Counted from the first letter of the stretch, positions 25,001 through 37,750 are shown. The stretch is 64,000 bases of DNA from Amoebophrya sp. A120 (GCA_905178155.1 CAJINV010000033.1:84736-148735), one strand, 5' to 3'. Notes: a model not told the origin generated them from the sequence alone. Made by a program: numbers and translations.

Positions 25001-28000
25001 AGGAAAAGCTCCTGAAAGAAATCAATTCCGAGGGATCGTCTCCTGCAGAACAAACGAGCACCGCCTTTCTGGCAGAGGACCTGCTTTCGGAAGAAGCACA
25101 GAAGGCACCATCTTCACACGAAGTAGTACAGGCAGAAGATGCTTCTCGTAAAGCGGCCCCTGCTTCTACTACCGCTGGTGCAGATCATGTTGATCTAGTT
25201 CCTGCAGAAGATGTTGTATCTATGCCAACTACACGTAGTACAGGCACATCATCAACGCAATCACACCTCGATGGAACTTCTACCAGCAAGCTCGACCTGG
25301 CGGCCACCGGCGAAGTGTTGCTCGCGTTGCAGGACTTAAGTAAACACAGCACGACCGCGACCAGTGGTAGTAGCGAGAGGATGATGAAGATGGCAAGTAC
25401 AGATAGAGCTGAGAATCAAAAGTTATTGACGAGCACAGGAGTCCTCGGCACCACGCCTGGGTCCGGCGCAACCGGTCTGCAGGTGGACACGGATACGGTG
25501 ATCACGTCCTACATCCCGATCGCGTGTCTGCAAAACTGCACCGTTCCTGACTCCGACGAGTGCATCCGCTGCAAGCAGTACACGGTGATGCAGCAGTGGT
25601 GCATCGCCCACCACAACGACCCGAGCTGCATGCACGTGTTACTGGACTCCGGGGGGTACTTGCTGAAGCACGAACTGCACTACCGGAACGGGTCCCTGAA
25701 GATTGACTGGGCGAACTTTTCCCTTTCGGAGCACTTGGTCGTGTCGACAGACGACGGGGAGGGAAGCGGTGGCAGACGAGCCGGGGAGAACGGGATGGTC
25801 ATGACTACAGCGGGGCAAATGTCGCAAATTTCCGACGAGATGCCTCTCCCGGACGGCATGGAGGAGAAAACCGGGCCCTGCAGCTACCAGAAGATGGTGG
25901 GGCACTGCGTCCTGACCGGGGAGCACGGCCGCGACCAGCAGCTGGTCCGCCACGCCCTGCCGCACTTGCTGGCGGAGGCCGACTGCCGCGAGGCGTGCGA
26001 CGCGGGCGGCGACGAGTGTGTGGGGTTCGAGTTTGTCGAGTTCACCCGCGCCGCGGCGGACAACCTCGCGCAGTGCACGGTGGTTCTAAACCCCCTGTTC
26101 GCGGACAACAGCGGGATCGCGATCCGGCGGGGTAACCAGGAGCTGGGGGCTTTCTGCTCCGCGAAGAACGGTTTGGTGCCCGTGGACTACACGAACCAAA
26201 ACTCGTTTCTGGAGCAAGAAAGTTCGGCTGCCGGCGGTCGTGCTGGCACGACGTCCTGGTCTAGCAACAACGGATCTAGTACTTCTGCGTTAAGCGTCGC
26301 CTCCGCGCCCGTGGTCTCGGTTGATGCAGCTAGCAGTATCCCGCGGTCGCGGGACAGCATCATAGTTTCGTCCCTAAACCTCTCGTCACCGCTCCATCTC
26401 GACAGCCGGCCGGCCGAGCAGTTCTCCGCCTACCATGATCCGACGTTCCGCCGGGCGCTGGCGATCACCGACGGACTGCAGCGGAGCAAGTAGAAATAAA
26501 GGATAGCACTTTCATCTTATTTCGTCATGATAATGTGTTGTTGATGATACGTGCTGGTATATTTCTTCTTTTCGTGAAGTATGAAGAAATCCACTTCCTG
26601 GTTTGTAAATGCAAGCGAGCATCATGCAAATGCATATACAGTTCTGCATAAGCATAACTAGACTAAAGTGTTGTTCAATCTCAATCTCATTCCAGTTCTG
26701 CCGTTTTTGCTTTTGCTTACGTGGACGATTTTTACTCGAGCCCACTTGTTCAATAACAAACAGCTACAACACGGACCTGGTCGCTTTCCGCGCGGCCATG
26801 TCCACCGACGATCCGGATCGCAAGAAGCTGGCGGATCTCCGTGGCGTGGGACTCTGGGCGAGCAGTTGTAGCCTCCCCGGGAACGTGGTGCCGTTGCGGT
26901 ATTTTGTCCAGGCGAGGCCCACCTTCATTCCCAAGAAGTTCTGCGTCACCAGTGCAAACCCGGCGCAGCAGTCATTCTGTCAAACGGAAGTAATAGGAGG
27001 CCATCATCTTCAAGACGGCCGCGGGAGTCAAACTATCTCCAGAGGTGGTGACGAGAAAGCAGGCTCAATAGTGACCCGGACCAAGGCAAAGGTGCTGTAT
27101 GAGAAGGGAAGAAGTAGAGGTAGAGATACAACTAGAAGTTCAGAAGCTGACCAGGATCCAGAGACCGGAGTGTTTTATTCTATCCCGAAAGCGAAAACGA
27201 CATCGCGAAAAGGGGTCACCAGTACAACCAGCAGTACCTCGGAAGGGGCAAATGACGAGGTAGGACCTTCCTCAAGGATTCTGAGTCAGGGTAGTTCTTT
27301 AAATTACGGGTCTTTTCTAGAGAAGGAAATGGACGACGACAATCCACGAGATGTAATTGGAAACAGCAGGAGTTCCTCCTCTTCTACTAGTAGTGATCCA
27401 GGCGCAAGAACAAAAACGGCATCCGCGATACAAACGGCAGCAAGGAGTAGAGTACGGAAAAAAAGTCAGGACGACGGTGCCACCAACGCCCACCCCGCCG
27501 CGCCGGGCTACCTGAGCGCCCCGGTTGCGAGAATCGAGAACAATCCGTATCAACTGCAAACGTGGCTGGGCCTGGAACGGCAGCAAGCTCTGTTGCGCAC
27601 TAGGCATGATCAGAAAGTAGAAGCGTTGTAAAAGGTGGTAGGTCATGCAGCAACACATAGTTCTTCGCTGCAATTTCTTTGTGCAGGCGTTGCGATCAAC
27701 ATTCCACGATGCAGCATAATCCCGCAGATAATTTTCAGGTCCAGGAGAAATCAGATTTGCCACGCATAACCCGTTCAATTTCACGCTCGAGGATTTCATG
27801 CCGCTTTACGACGCGGAGGGCATGCCGACGCAAGTTCCAAGAATCGCTGCGCTTCCTATCATCGAACAGGACTACTGGAAGCACGAATTGATGAAGGATT
27901 TCCTCGCCCGCGTGGGTACGTCTCACCTGAAACTGCAGGACAACGAAGCGTATGCTGGTTCGCAAACCTATCGCACTTACTCGTCGCTGTACCTAGCATT

Positions 28001-28987
28001 TTTGCAATCATGGATGACAAATGCATTCTAGGAAATGGAAATAAAATCAGCATGACCACTAACTTACTACCGACGTTTTCCCTTGACGAAGAATTTTATA
28101 TTGCAAGTTACTATGCGACGAATAAAACGATGCCGCTTTTCCATGCTTGCATAAGGCGAGTTCGCTCGCCGCGAACTCTGTCGGCATGCAGGCTTACCAC
28201 AACGTGTTGACTAGTCAAGACTGCTGGTTGCTGTGTTCCGAGTGGAGCGACTGCGTCATTTGGAAGTACACAGACTGCAATGATTTGGACAGCTGCCGGT
28301 ACACCAACGGCGCCTGCGTCCTCTATATGAGAGTGCACGAACAATCCCCCTCCCTTTCCTCATTTGAAAGGCAATTAGTTTAACTACATGGACAGAAACA
28401 TCACACGCAAAAGCGTCACAAAAAATCGACGCCTCCCGTTTGACAAATCCGCAGACAGATTGTAGTGATCATCCAAGTTTCTTGGGTTTGGGACACAGCT
28501 TTCTACTCATGAAAAGACTGCCTTATGGTTGTGCTTGTGGCAAGAAGTGGATTTCTTGGTACTATTTTGCATAAAACAGCACGAGGGTCGGGAGGGGGGA
28601 AATTTGTGCGCTCTGATTCTCTACAGCGACCCGGACGTGGTGCTGATGCCGAACCTCTACGAATCGCAGCAGGCCTCTGAGTCCCGGTACTGGGTGGACC
28701 ACAACTACTATCACGGCCACCGGTTTTGCCGGGTGGACTGGCAGGAGACCGGGTTCTCGAGGAAGTTCTACGAATTCCTGCCTTTCGGGCTACTCAGTTT
28801 GGCCGCGTGCTGCTTCGGGGTGTTCCTGTCGCACTGCAAGCGGACCTACTACCACAAAACGTCCCAGCTGCACCAGGAACAGCACCTGCACCACCCGCGC
28901 AGGGCGTACCGGAAGGATTCGGGGACGGATATTTCCCAGCCGGCCCGCTGGCTGCCGCACACGACAAGACTGCACAACCACGAATGA
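21146..28987 (+). CDS. Large type I membrane glycoprotein with Cys-rich modules
   Basis: Exons 21146-22585, 22762-23133, 23365-26489, 26764-27627, 27755-27950, 28159-28323 and 28622-28987 give 2175 codons. The first 36 residues look like a signal peptide (ARSVALLLLHVCNIF). The ectodomain is rich in Asn-X-Ser/Thr sequons and low-complexity Ser/Thr/Asn stretches, including a poly-Ser run from a TCA microsatellite. Cys-rich segments lie in the last 900 residues: CLQNCTVPDSDECIRCKQY, then a PAN/apple-like stretch (CSYQKMVGHCVL ... ADCREACDAGGDECVGFEF), then QDCWLLCSEWSDCVIWKYTDC. One transmembrane helix (FGLLSLAACCFGVFL, about residue 2100) precedes a short basic/His tail. Surface or secretory-pathway location is inferred; no orthologue is recognised. 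Introns 26490-26763 and 27628-27754 are GT-AG, four others introners. Confidence 0.7.
21992..22036 (+). repeat. (TCA)15 microsatellite
   Basis: Fifteen uninterrupted TCA units inside the first exon of the membrane glycoprotein, in frame, coding for poly-serine. Length is likely polymorphic. Confidence 0.95.
22586..22756 (+). mobile_element. Introner element, family E
   Basis: Begins TATCCCAGAGAAAAAAGC, ends GCTTTTTTCTGTGTGATA. Direct repeat CGCTT at 22581-22585 and 22757-22761. Almost the same sequence and orientation as the copy at 12960. Confidence 0.9.
23134..23359 (+). mobile_element. Introner element, family C-like, flanks diverged
   Basis: Begins TATCCTGTGCAAAAATC and ends TTTTTGCAATGCATA. 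Flanking pentamers differ (CGAAG, CTTCG), yet deleting element plus 5 bases joins GCG AAG to CAG ACG in frame. Confidence 0.65.
27951..28153 (+). mobile_element. Introner element, weak arms
   Basis: Begins TATGCTGGTTCGC and ends TGCTTGCATA, with an internal match TTACTCGTCGC against TTATTCGTCGC in mirror position. Flanks AAGCG (27946-27950) and AGGCG (28154-28158). A GT-AG intron 27989-28160 is an alternative that also keeps frame. Confidence 0.55.
28324..28616 (+). mobile_element. Introner element, family D, diverged
   Basis: Begins TATATGAGAGTGCAC and ends GTGCGCTCTGA, with C-rich and G-rich arms facing each other. Flanks TCCTC (28319-28323) and TTCTC (28617-28621). Confidence 0.7.
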
Positions 28988-30018
28988 CGCTGCTGGGATG
29001 GTTAAGACGAAAAGGAAGAAAAATTCCATCGCGTTTATCTTGATCCAACAAGTAAACAAGTTCCTCGTGCGGGGACGATTGTAATTTGTGCCATCGATCA
29101 TATCAATCTCGTAAACGATGTTGTATCGATTTATAGTTTTTCCCAATGAATAATCTTTTGTCTTACCCGCAAAGCAAAAGCTATGTTTGTTCAAATCGAC
29201 GACTTTTTGTCGCACAAACGAGGCCAGTTCTTTCGGTCATGTCTTTCATTTTCTCTATATGTATGATTTTTGCCTTGCTATCGCTTGGTCGTAGTGCGCG
29301 GCGCAAAAAAGTTTCCAAGAAAATGAACCGACTGAGAACTAAAGGGCGTTGACAGTGCGTAGTCAGCGTTCATTTATGAAATGCACCGGAGACAATGACG
29401 ACCCTAATCAATGTACATCTTCCAAAATGACCCCGCCTGTATGACTTTAGTAGAACTTTAACTTTTCTTATATTTGATTTGGTGAAAAAATAAGAGCTCA
29501 CAAGAATCGTAGTCGTAAGTATGAGTGCGTCTTCAATGGCGTCCTAGATGTCGTCAGAGGGATACGTGTGCAGTAGCATTCCCTGTCAATATGTTCTTCG
29601 CATCTTCAAATTCATCCAGATCAGCAACGTGGTCAGTTTTTTTTCTCCTAAGTTCTTCCCTCCAATGACGCCGGGCGGTTGCTTCGGTTTGATGTGCTTC
29701 AAACGTAAAAACACTTTGTCCATAGCTGAGGTCGGTCTGCTAGAAGGTGCAAACTGTTCATCACCTCTCTTACGATTCGGGCGGTGGTGAGCGTGAGGCT
29801 GAGGGTGACATAGACAGTGCTTGGCCTTCGTTCAGGCATGTTGCTCAAGAGCATCTACCGCTTTGGAGGTGTTGTTGAAAGGGACTCCTGATTGTGAGGC
29901 CATACTCAATATTCGGCTGCCGCGATTTTTTTTTGTATGTATCTATGCAGGTATGTACTTGTGCATGACGAACTCCTGCATTTTTCCAGACCGAGACCTT
30001 TTTACATTTGATATACGG
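28988..30018. other. Intergenic region and unresolved 5' part of the next gene
   Basis: Open frames at 29548-29790 and 29821-30087 may hold first exons of the downstream gene but give no recognisable protein. 29963-30013 is the 3' end of a family A introner (TTTTTCCAGACCGAGACC ... TTTGATA) whose 5' half I cannot find, so the upstream exon boundary stays open. Confidence 0.4.
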
Positions 30019-30819
30019 ATCTCTTGCGGGCGGACGACAAGCCCGAACAAGTGCAGCAGCAAGTTCCGCGCGTCATGGCGAACCTGACCGACAACGTTTT
30101 CGCGAACTACGCCCCCGGGGTGCTGGACGTCCATTCCGAGAAACGGCTCCAGCCCGAAACGCCGCCCGCCGATCGTGCAGACTTGATCCGGTGTGCGAAA
30201 AAAAGAGCCAACGCCAAAAAGGGGCCGCTGTGGAACGCTGCGGCGAATTTCTTGACGGAGTACATTGCCGTGTGTCAAGCGAACAAGCTGGAACTGAAGG
30301 ACCGGAACAAGTACCTTTTGCAAACCGTGAAACTGTCTTTCAACAAGATGAACGGGATCGGCCAGGAGGTGTACAAACTCCACCTGGATGCGGCGATTCA
30401 GCAGAACCTCGTAGAGACGAAGTTGTTCGGAAACTTGCCCGAACTCATGCGGTATGAATTGTAAAAGCATCGTACTAGCAGTAATTGCATTACAAATTAT
30501 AACCCAGCATGAGCATGACAAATGGAATTTGTCATGCTGTTTTACCTTGGGATGGAGATTTGAAATGCATAATTGCAATTACTACGAGTACGATGCTTTT
30601 GCGCTGGATATGCGGGAAGACCCGATGTTCAACGAGCTGTACTACGTCGGCTACGACCTGTTCGCGGCGATGTCTGAGAAGGCTAAGTATGATGTCGATG
30701 AGGACAAAGTCGACGACTTTTTTGACTGGATCATCTTCGCCGTGGGGCTGGGTAGTGCCCGCTTGGACACGGCCTTTCTCGATGAGCGCCTCGATGCATC
30801 GGAGTGGGTGGAGCTCTAG
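30019..30819 (+). CDS. Hypothetical helical protein, 5' end unresolved
   Basis: Two exons, 30019-30452 and 30616-30819, form one frame ending at TAG 30817-30819. The visible part (about 213 residues) reads LLRADDKPEQVQQQV, LWNAAANFLTEYIAVCQ, LPELMREDPMFNELYYVGYD and KVDDFFDWIIFAVGLGSARL. It is mostly helical, soluble in character, with an acidic C-terminus. I recognise no family. A family C introner interrupts it, which supports that it is a real gene. The start lies upstream, behind a damaged family A element. Confidence 0.55.
30453..30610 (+). mobile_element. Introner element, family C
   Basis: Begins TATGAATTGTAAAAGCATCG and ends CGATGCTTTTGCGCTGGATA. Direct repeat TGCGG at 30448-30452 and 30611-30615. 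Joins CTC ATG CGG to GAA GAC. Confidence 0.9.
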
Positions 30820-32021
30820 AGAGCTCTCGTTGATGACCGTTGGACGACCACTTCTTTGCAAGCAGATCTTCCCGAGGGTGCATAAGCATCTTCTTGAAAA
30901 ATATACCGACACCGCCGACGTGATGGAATCTGTATTCAGTTGTACTCCTTTTTTACTACCTCCGACCACATTACGTATGTTCTCTTTCTTTCGTGAAGTA
31001 CTTACATCACTCGTGCTTTCTTTCGGAAAGTACTTACATCACTCGTGCTTTCTATCGTATGAAGATCAAACCTGCTTCTTCCCCTCATTTAATTCTGAAG
31101 TTTTGCTCTCTCCACCTGAGTAGTTTATTTCGCACGACCCGTCAGTGGTTGTGCTTGTGCCTTGTGGTTTATTTGCCTATTTTGTCCTTAACATTTACTT
31201 TAGATTTTCATCTTTGTCTTCCTGCATACGTCGTTATCTTCACGCCCTGCTACAGGAAAATTCAAATCTTTTTGAAAGATTTGAATTGGATATAATTCCG
31301 AAACGTTCTTGACTTATCCCCTGCTGTCTTGACACGCGAAAAGCGCCGACAAGCTGCAGTTCCACCCCGGTCGGCCTTTTGAAATAAAAAATACACAAGG
31401 CTATTCTAATTCGTGCTGTACCTGCAGTTGGGATTGCTCGGGAAGAAGTGAAAGTGTTTCGGAAAACGCCTTGATGTTTGTCTTTGTTTTATTTCGATGA
31501 GATCGAGATGGAGATGTACTTAAGTTCTTGGCGCTCTTTGACACAATGAAAAAGTTGGAAACACCGAGCGAAAACAAAAAGAGAGGTACAAAAACAGCTT
31601 TTGCATTCATGAAGTTGCTTTGTCATCTGTGTCAGATGGTGCGAGAGAGTTTTTTTATTTTTTGTTCCTTAGCGAAAACAAGCGAGGACAGGGGAGGGGG
31701 GGAGCAGTGGCGGCTGTGAAGAATTACTCGGGAAGATTTTGGCTGTTGCTGGGAGCCACGATTGGGGTCTTGATCGATGATCTCTATGGGGAAGACATAA
31801 TTTCCTTTTAGTTCATTCTAAACGAAAACTGAAACTGAAGCACTATTGAGAGGCATCGTTATTTCCCATCGCCAGACCAGTAGTTTCGAAGAACGAATTC
31901 TTTGTTTCTCTTTTTGTTTCACCGTGTTTCATCGTCATCGTGTTGGAGATAGTTGTTACTTTTTGTTTTCGTTTGTTTCGCATTTTTGGTTTTACTTAAC
32001 GAGATAAAATAAGAGAAAAAG
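30820..32021. other. Intergenic region, 1.2 kb
   Basis: No gene seen. Contains the 32-bp tandem repeat at 30984-31057. The short frame at 31528-31719 has no recognisable motif. Confidence 0.45.
30984..31057. repeat. 32-bp tandem repeat, about 2.3 copies
   Basis: Unit begins CTTTCTTTCG and contains GTACTTACATCACTCGTG. Two nearly identical units (30984-31015, 31016-31047) and a partial third. Confidence 0.9.
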
Positions 32022-35000
32022 ATGTTTTCCTTTTCGCTTGACGGCAAAGGGGCAAAGCCTACGGGGCTCAATAGTACTGGTGCGTCGACCACCTCTACAT
32101 CGGGTAGTAGTTTCAAACCGCTCTCTGCGTCGCCGCTGCGGGCGCCGACACTGTAAGACAGTAGCAGTAGCAGAGTCGTTTCTATTTTTTCCGCTATGCT
32201 CTTGATGTAGTCTTCGTTATATCAACTGCGTGTTTCTGTTTATTAGGACAACAACTACAAGCTTGGACTAGGGGGGCGCTTTCCACGATTGGATTTTTTT
32301 CAAAGGTGCTGATAATTGCTGTCAAGTGCTGGTCGATATTTCTCTAAAAATCTCATCTGAAAATCAGCACCGGTGCTTTCCGCCAGTCTCCACCCGCCCC
32401 AAAGTCAACGGTAGGACCACTTATACCGCCAACATCTACTACTTCCACCTATATTAACCCAACGTACATTCCCGCACCGGCTTCGCAGCTTCCTGGCGCA
32501 CCACCTGCGCATGTCTTGCTGACAAACGGCGGTGGTGCGGTCTCGTCGCATCAACAGCTGAGCAGGGTGAACAAGAACTCCACACGAGTTTCATCAGCGG
32601 GAAGCGCTTCCAACGGGAAGATGAACCATAGTACAGCCGGTAGTTCTACTTCTGGTGGAACTGTGAGAACAACAGTTTCCACCACTTTGCCGGCGGGCAG
32701 CACTTTCCCTCCTCCGCCCGTACAACTGCATTCTGTTGCCGATGGCACGAGTTCTTCTCACGGCGGGTCGACGTCCTCCAGAAGCGCCACCGCCGGTAGA
32801 AGAAGCGGTGATCCCGCGCCATCCGTGTCATCATCACACACGCAAGCAGGAGGTCCCCCCGTGAACAAGCAGGTCCTGCACGATGCTCGCGCAGGAGCAC
32901 CAGCGGTGGATCTTCATGATCTTCCGTCTGTTACTCGTCGAGGCTCTCAGCCTGCTCCAGTTCAGCTTACCGCTGGAGGTGCCGTTGACACGACTGAAGG
33001 AAATAAAGAAGAGCTTCAGCCATCGGGAGAGGTGGCGCAGAAATTGTCCTCGACGTCTTCGGGTGGTACAACAAACAAAAACGGAGAAACGCCTGGCACG
33101 CTGGAAAAAAGTGGGAAAATGAATACAGCGCAAGATGAAACTAGTACGAATAGCAGGGGTGCGGCGGTGGAACCGGTGGACGAACAAAGAACATTGCGCA
33201 CTAAACCGACAACGCTGTTCACTCCAGCAAGCGGCACTACCGCCACGACTGGCGCAGGTAAAAACGCACCAGACGGTGGAGTGCTGCCAGGACAAGTATT
33301 AGATACCGGGCCTACGACTTCTGCTACAACTTCTACACCCGAGAACGTTTCCCCTCCGCAACGTAGCAGCGCTACAAGAGCAAAGGCCACTGCCACTACT
33401 GCTGCAACCGCACCTGTAGAACACGGGGGCTCAACAGTAGATCCAGTTCCTCCACTCCTATCGTCTTCAACCGCTACACCTATACCCGGCTTCGATGCGC
33501 GAGCCTCACCCGACCACGGCCTGCGGCCCGGGGATAAGGTATACAACAACAAATGTTGGAGAGGAATTGTCTTCATGCACGACGACCAGGAGGTTTTTTG
33601 AAATTGATATGAATGCGTTCTTCTTCTTGCAGATCAAAGGTCAAACTTGTCCACCTCCCACACCGAATCTAATACATAAGATCTTTGTCGTCCTCGTATC
33701 GTAATAAATTCTATCAGGTCATCTTTTCCGAGGTAATCACCTCCTCTTCCCCCGACCAACGGCGGCACAGCGCTACCCTCTTCCGCGTGGATGGGGAGTG
33801 CTTCGAATCCCGCGAGGCCATGATGGAGTACATGAAGAACAACTATGCACTGCAAATATATGAAATTTGGATCTGGAAACAATACTTGTGATGCTGAATC
33901 CTGATAACTGACTGCGCCTCTAAGGGCAGTGAAGCATGACAAACGTTCAGGACAACGCTTTCTCATAATGCCTAGTGCGCGAAAATACTTAAACAAAAAG
34001 CGGCGCTTCTATATGTAAGTATGCAGTACGGAATCATTTTCAGGATTCCGCAATAAGCGATACAGATTGAAAGTGTCCAGATGGAGCCATACATATCAAT
34101 TTGCAGTGGATAATATCCAACAGAGCACCAAACGCGTGATCGGCGAGTATTACACCGGCACATCAGAAGGGGGTCGAGGTGCGGCTGGTTCTAGTTCCGC
34201 CGGAAGCACGACAAATTCTGCAGGTGTTTCTTCAACGGCTGCCGTGTCCTACCAGTGCCCACTGTGCGGGAAAGGTGATTAGGCACTGGAGAGAAAATAA
34301 GTCTTCCACAGTCACGAAGTCTAAGTTGCAGGCCTTGCATGACAAATTTCTTTGGCACCGCAACAGAATTGATTATGAATTCTCTTACACAGCTTCAGAG
34401 TGCACTCCTTGGCTTGTCCGTGAGTAGTAGTAGATCGTGACGAGCGTTTTTCTCTGGAAAGTGATGCGACGAACGGCACAAGTGAGCAACCAACTAATCC
34501 GGTGGAATTCCCCACGCGGGAGGAATTTTTGAAGCACATGGGGGAAATGCACGAGAACAAGGTGACGACGCGTCTCCTGGAGGGGGATGAGGTAATCTTG
34601 ACTAACAGATACAGATGATGAATATCACGTGAACGCTTTTCAATGAATTTTTTCACTAGTATCGTTTCAGGAAAGATGCTTGATACTAGACGTAACTGTC
34701 TGGCGTCGAAAGCCATGATCCAACTTTTTTGTTCTTCACAGGCGGCACCTGTAACAAGTACTCTGTCAAATTAGCAGGTGGTCGACGACAGTGGTGAAGT
34801 TCTGACTCCTCGTCGAGCGGAAGAGGCTCGCCAGAAATTGTCCCAACGGAAGTCTGAGCTGGGTCCGTCGGGAGAACTGCAAAGCAGCCCGGCCACTAGA
34901 AACGGTGAAGAAGAAGCCGCACATCAAGCCAGCATGCAGATTGTGACGCAGACGAACCCAGAGACAGGGGATACGAGGACCATTCTGCGCGATGCTGAAA

Positions 35001-36898
35001 CCGGCCGCATTGAAGCTGCATTTGATGAAGACACGGCGGAATTTCTGTTGGAGGACAAGCACACTGCAAGTTGTAAAAACACCGCCGTTGGCACCACCAC
35101 GACCCCGGCACAAGGAAGTTGTACTTCTCCAACTTCAAAGGTTTCTGCAAATATTAAATCTAAAGCAAAATCCAAACCCAAAGCCCCCACCTTGTCCGAA
35201 GAGCAGGAGAAGTACCTGCAGGAGCTGTCGCTCCTCGCGTTCCGCGTATGAGAGTGCACAACTCCCCTCTCCCTCATTCGTATGCAATACAAACAACTGA
35301 AGCTGCCTGTGCATGACTAGTTCTCCGGCCGAAGGTGGTACTATTTGGCCTTCCGAAATTAAAATTTGTCACGCAAACAGTGCCACAGGGCAGAAAATGG
35401 ATTTACGGTTTTGCCTGACAATCGAGGGGGAGGGGGAGTTGTGCACTTTCATACCGCGCGTTGGTGCAGGATATGGGGAAGCGGTTACTGATATCATCTG
35501 TAAAAACGTCTCCACCCCAGAGTTGTCATGCGAATTTGCATGCCCAAATTGTTTCTCATGCGCAGCCCACTGAGGAGTATTTTAATTTTTTCATGCTGTC
35601 TGGCTCTGGGCCTTTGTTTGTCATGCTCTAATCCGGATTAGAGCCCAGATTTGTAGTGATGCGGTCTCACTAGCCAACCACGACTACACTACAGGCCCAA
35701 ATTCGTCATGCGCAACAGGCAAACCTTGTGGGTTTGTGTTGCAAAATCGCCAACTTGACCTTTATAGTGGGAACGTTTTCGCACAGGATAACTGAAGCAG
35801 TCCAAGAGCTTTCACGAGAAGAAGCGGCGGAAGGAATCGGAAGCGGTGCGGCAGGCGATGGAATTTTTCGGCCTGAAGGAGGAGGGAGCCACGGCGCAGG
35901 AGGCGAATGCGGCCTACAAGAAAAAGGCACGGGAAATGCACCCGGACAAGTGCGGGGGGACGGACGAGGCAAAGCAGGCCTTTCAGGAAATGAAGGCTTT
36001 GTACGATATGGTGAAAAGCACACTGGAGGGTGCAGGTTCTGGAAGCGGAAGCAAGGCGGTCGGCGAGGACGAGTCGCAGAGTCCGGGTAAGTACTACTAT
36101 TGAAAAGTTGTATTGATACGATCTTTTATTTATTTTTCGACTTGCTCGCCGACAAGTTTCAGTCTGTCATGCGGATGTGGAAGCCGCTGCCGCGAATCGA
36201 ATGCGCATGCGAATGCTCTTTTCTGAGATCCGTTATTGTCTCGCTGGACCATTATAAACAAGATCATGTGTGAAGATATTTACTACTTTAATTCGGCTTT
36301 TTGAAAAATATCATATATTATTGTTGATGCCCGCTTGAGTTTATGGTTACCTTATTTAAATAATTCAAATGTAATCGTCTGATGGTGCAACTCAAACTCT
36401 AGATCGGGCGCAACCGGAAGGCCGTCAAAAAGAAGCTTACGACGAGGACAGCCCACCGCAGGGAAAGCGGGACCAATATCCTGGGCAAAAACGTCCTCGC
36501 ATCAGAGTCAAGTTGGAAACTTAGCAACACAAATGCAGAAGTTTTGGGAGCCACGCATGACAAGTTTTCCTCTGAATAATTGTAGTGCAGGTAACCAAGG
36601 ATAAGGAAATCCGCATCACAAATCCATTTCCTCATCCTGTCTACAGCATAACAGATGCCAGATAAACACGACTGGAAACTACACTTCCCACAAGAATGTG
36701 CATTACAAATGTTCCTGAAATTGCGAAGCTGCATGACAACCCTGTGGTGGGGACGTTTTTGCTCAGGATAACCAAGACGAAGCTGCAAAAGCCATCTCGT
36801 ACGATCCGAGTTCGCGGGACAGCATGCGGGAGGCGCTGGAGAGGATGTTGGCGCAGATTCGAAATGCTCGCCGACAAAGCGAGGACTTGGACAAATGA
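32022..36898 (+). CDS. Protein with Cys2His2 finger and C-terminal J domain
   Basis: Ten exons (32022-32152, 32368-33592, 33718-33843, 34118-34274, 34434-34591, 34778-35246, 35459-35491, 35796-36086, 36403-36476, 36776-36898) give 928 codons. Residues 1-440 are Ser/Thr/Gly/Pro-rich and look disordered. A conserved-looking stretch follows (GDKVYNNKCWRGIVFMHDD, ATLFRVDGECFESREAMMEYM). A CPLC pair near residue 540 and HMGEMH near 580 could form a zinc site; the spacing is long for a classical finger. The J domain near 785-845 has the essential HPD (REMHPDKCGGTDEAKQAF), so it should stimulate an Hsp70 partner. No G/F linker or CXXCXGXG repeats follow, so it is a class C type J protein. Five introns are GT-AG, four are introners. 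Confidence 0.75.
33844..34112 (+). mobile_element. Introner element, family A, diverged
   Basis: Begins TATGCACTGCAAATATATG with the stem GGATCTGGAAAC, ends TTTGCAGTGGATA. Flanks ACAAC and ATATC do not match, but deleting element plus 5 bases joins AAC AAC to CAA CAG in frame. Confidence 0.65.
35247..35453 (+). mobile_element. Introner element, family D
   Basis: Begins TATGAGAGTGCACAACTCCC and ends GGAGTTGTGCACTTTCATA. Direct repeat CCGCG at 35242-35246 and 35454-35458. Confidence 0.9.
35492..35790 (+). mobile_element. Introner element, family B (forward)
   Basis: Begins TATCATCTGTAAAAACGTC and ends GAACGTTTTCGCACAGGATA. Direct repeat ACTGA at 35487-35491 and 35791-35795. Only 33 coding bases separate it from the previous introner. 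Confidence 0.88.
36477..36770 (+). mobile_element. Introner element, family B (reverse)
   Basis: Begins TATCCTGGGCAAAAACGTCC and ends GACGTTTTTGCTCAGGATA. Direct repeat ACCAA at 36472-36476 and 36771-36775. The core reads as the reverse complement of the copy at 51536. Confidence 0.9.
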
Positions 36899-37750
36899 TC
36901 TGCCACTACTCCCGTACGGGTACTTACCCGCCCCGGCGAGATTACTTAATGATATGCAGCTCGTTGGTTCAGACGATGAAGAATTTATAAAAGTTTCTGC
37001 TCGTTGATGAAGTGAAGAATAAACGTTTCAGTGGTGTTTCATTTTGTTGTCACTTTCTCTCGGAAGCATTCTACTCATCCTGAAGGCACTTCACTATGTG
37101 TCGTGGTCAACAAGCTGCAAGTCCTCTGACAGCTTTGCGACTGCCTGTTCTTGTGTCCCGTCTTCAGTTCCTTCTGATCATGTCAAGACACGTTGATTAT
37201 ATGGCAATGAATAGCAATGATCAGTCACGTACTTGTACTTCTGGTGAAATCCCGGCTCGATGGCACCATGATCCCAGCACTTGTACGCAATGAAGAAAGG
37301 ACGAGAGAACAAGAGTTGATGTTTCTGGAGTAGCCAGGGAGGAGCGTGCCACTAAAGATCCCAAACTAAATATGTGAGAGAATGATCTGGTCGGTGGCCA
37401 GCATGAAAAAGATGATGCACTATGTTCGCACAAGAATTGTGGGGCGATTCACATTCACACTGACACCGGGCAAAGATTCTATAAAAATGATGTTATTTTG
37501 TTATCTTTGAGTAGCTCCTTCTGCTACTTTTGTAGTTTAGACTCTCTCTAGGATCATCAAGATGAAGCATCTTTGGCCGTTGTTTTCAGGTGCATTCCCT
37601 GTGGTCGTGACGCTCGGTCCTCGGCGTTTTGCGTGTTGAACAGGTAGTTGCGTTGTCTGCTCTTGGACACATCACGACTGAGCAGGTCCTCTCCCGCAGC
37701 AAGGCCGCGTTCTCGATCGCACGACCAGCACACCGTCGTCGAAATAACAA
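36899..37750. other. Intergenic region, 0.85 kb
   Basis: 3' flank of the J-domain gene and 5' flank of the channel gene. No gene, RNA or introner recognised. Confidence 0.5.

Noticed and set aside
27989-28160. GT-AG intron, or element with TCGCT repeats, in the glycoprotein gene
   Set aside because: Also in frame, but the 27951-28153 element has TAT/ATA ends and AAGCG/AGGCG flanks like the other introners, so I preferred it. Not fully excluded.
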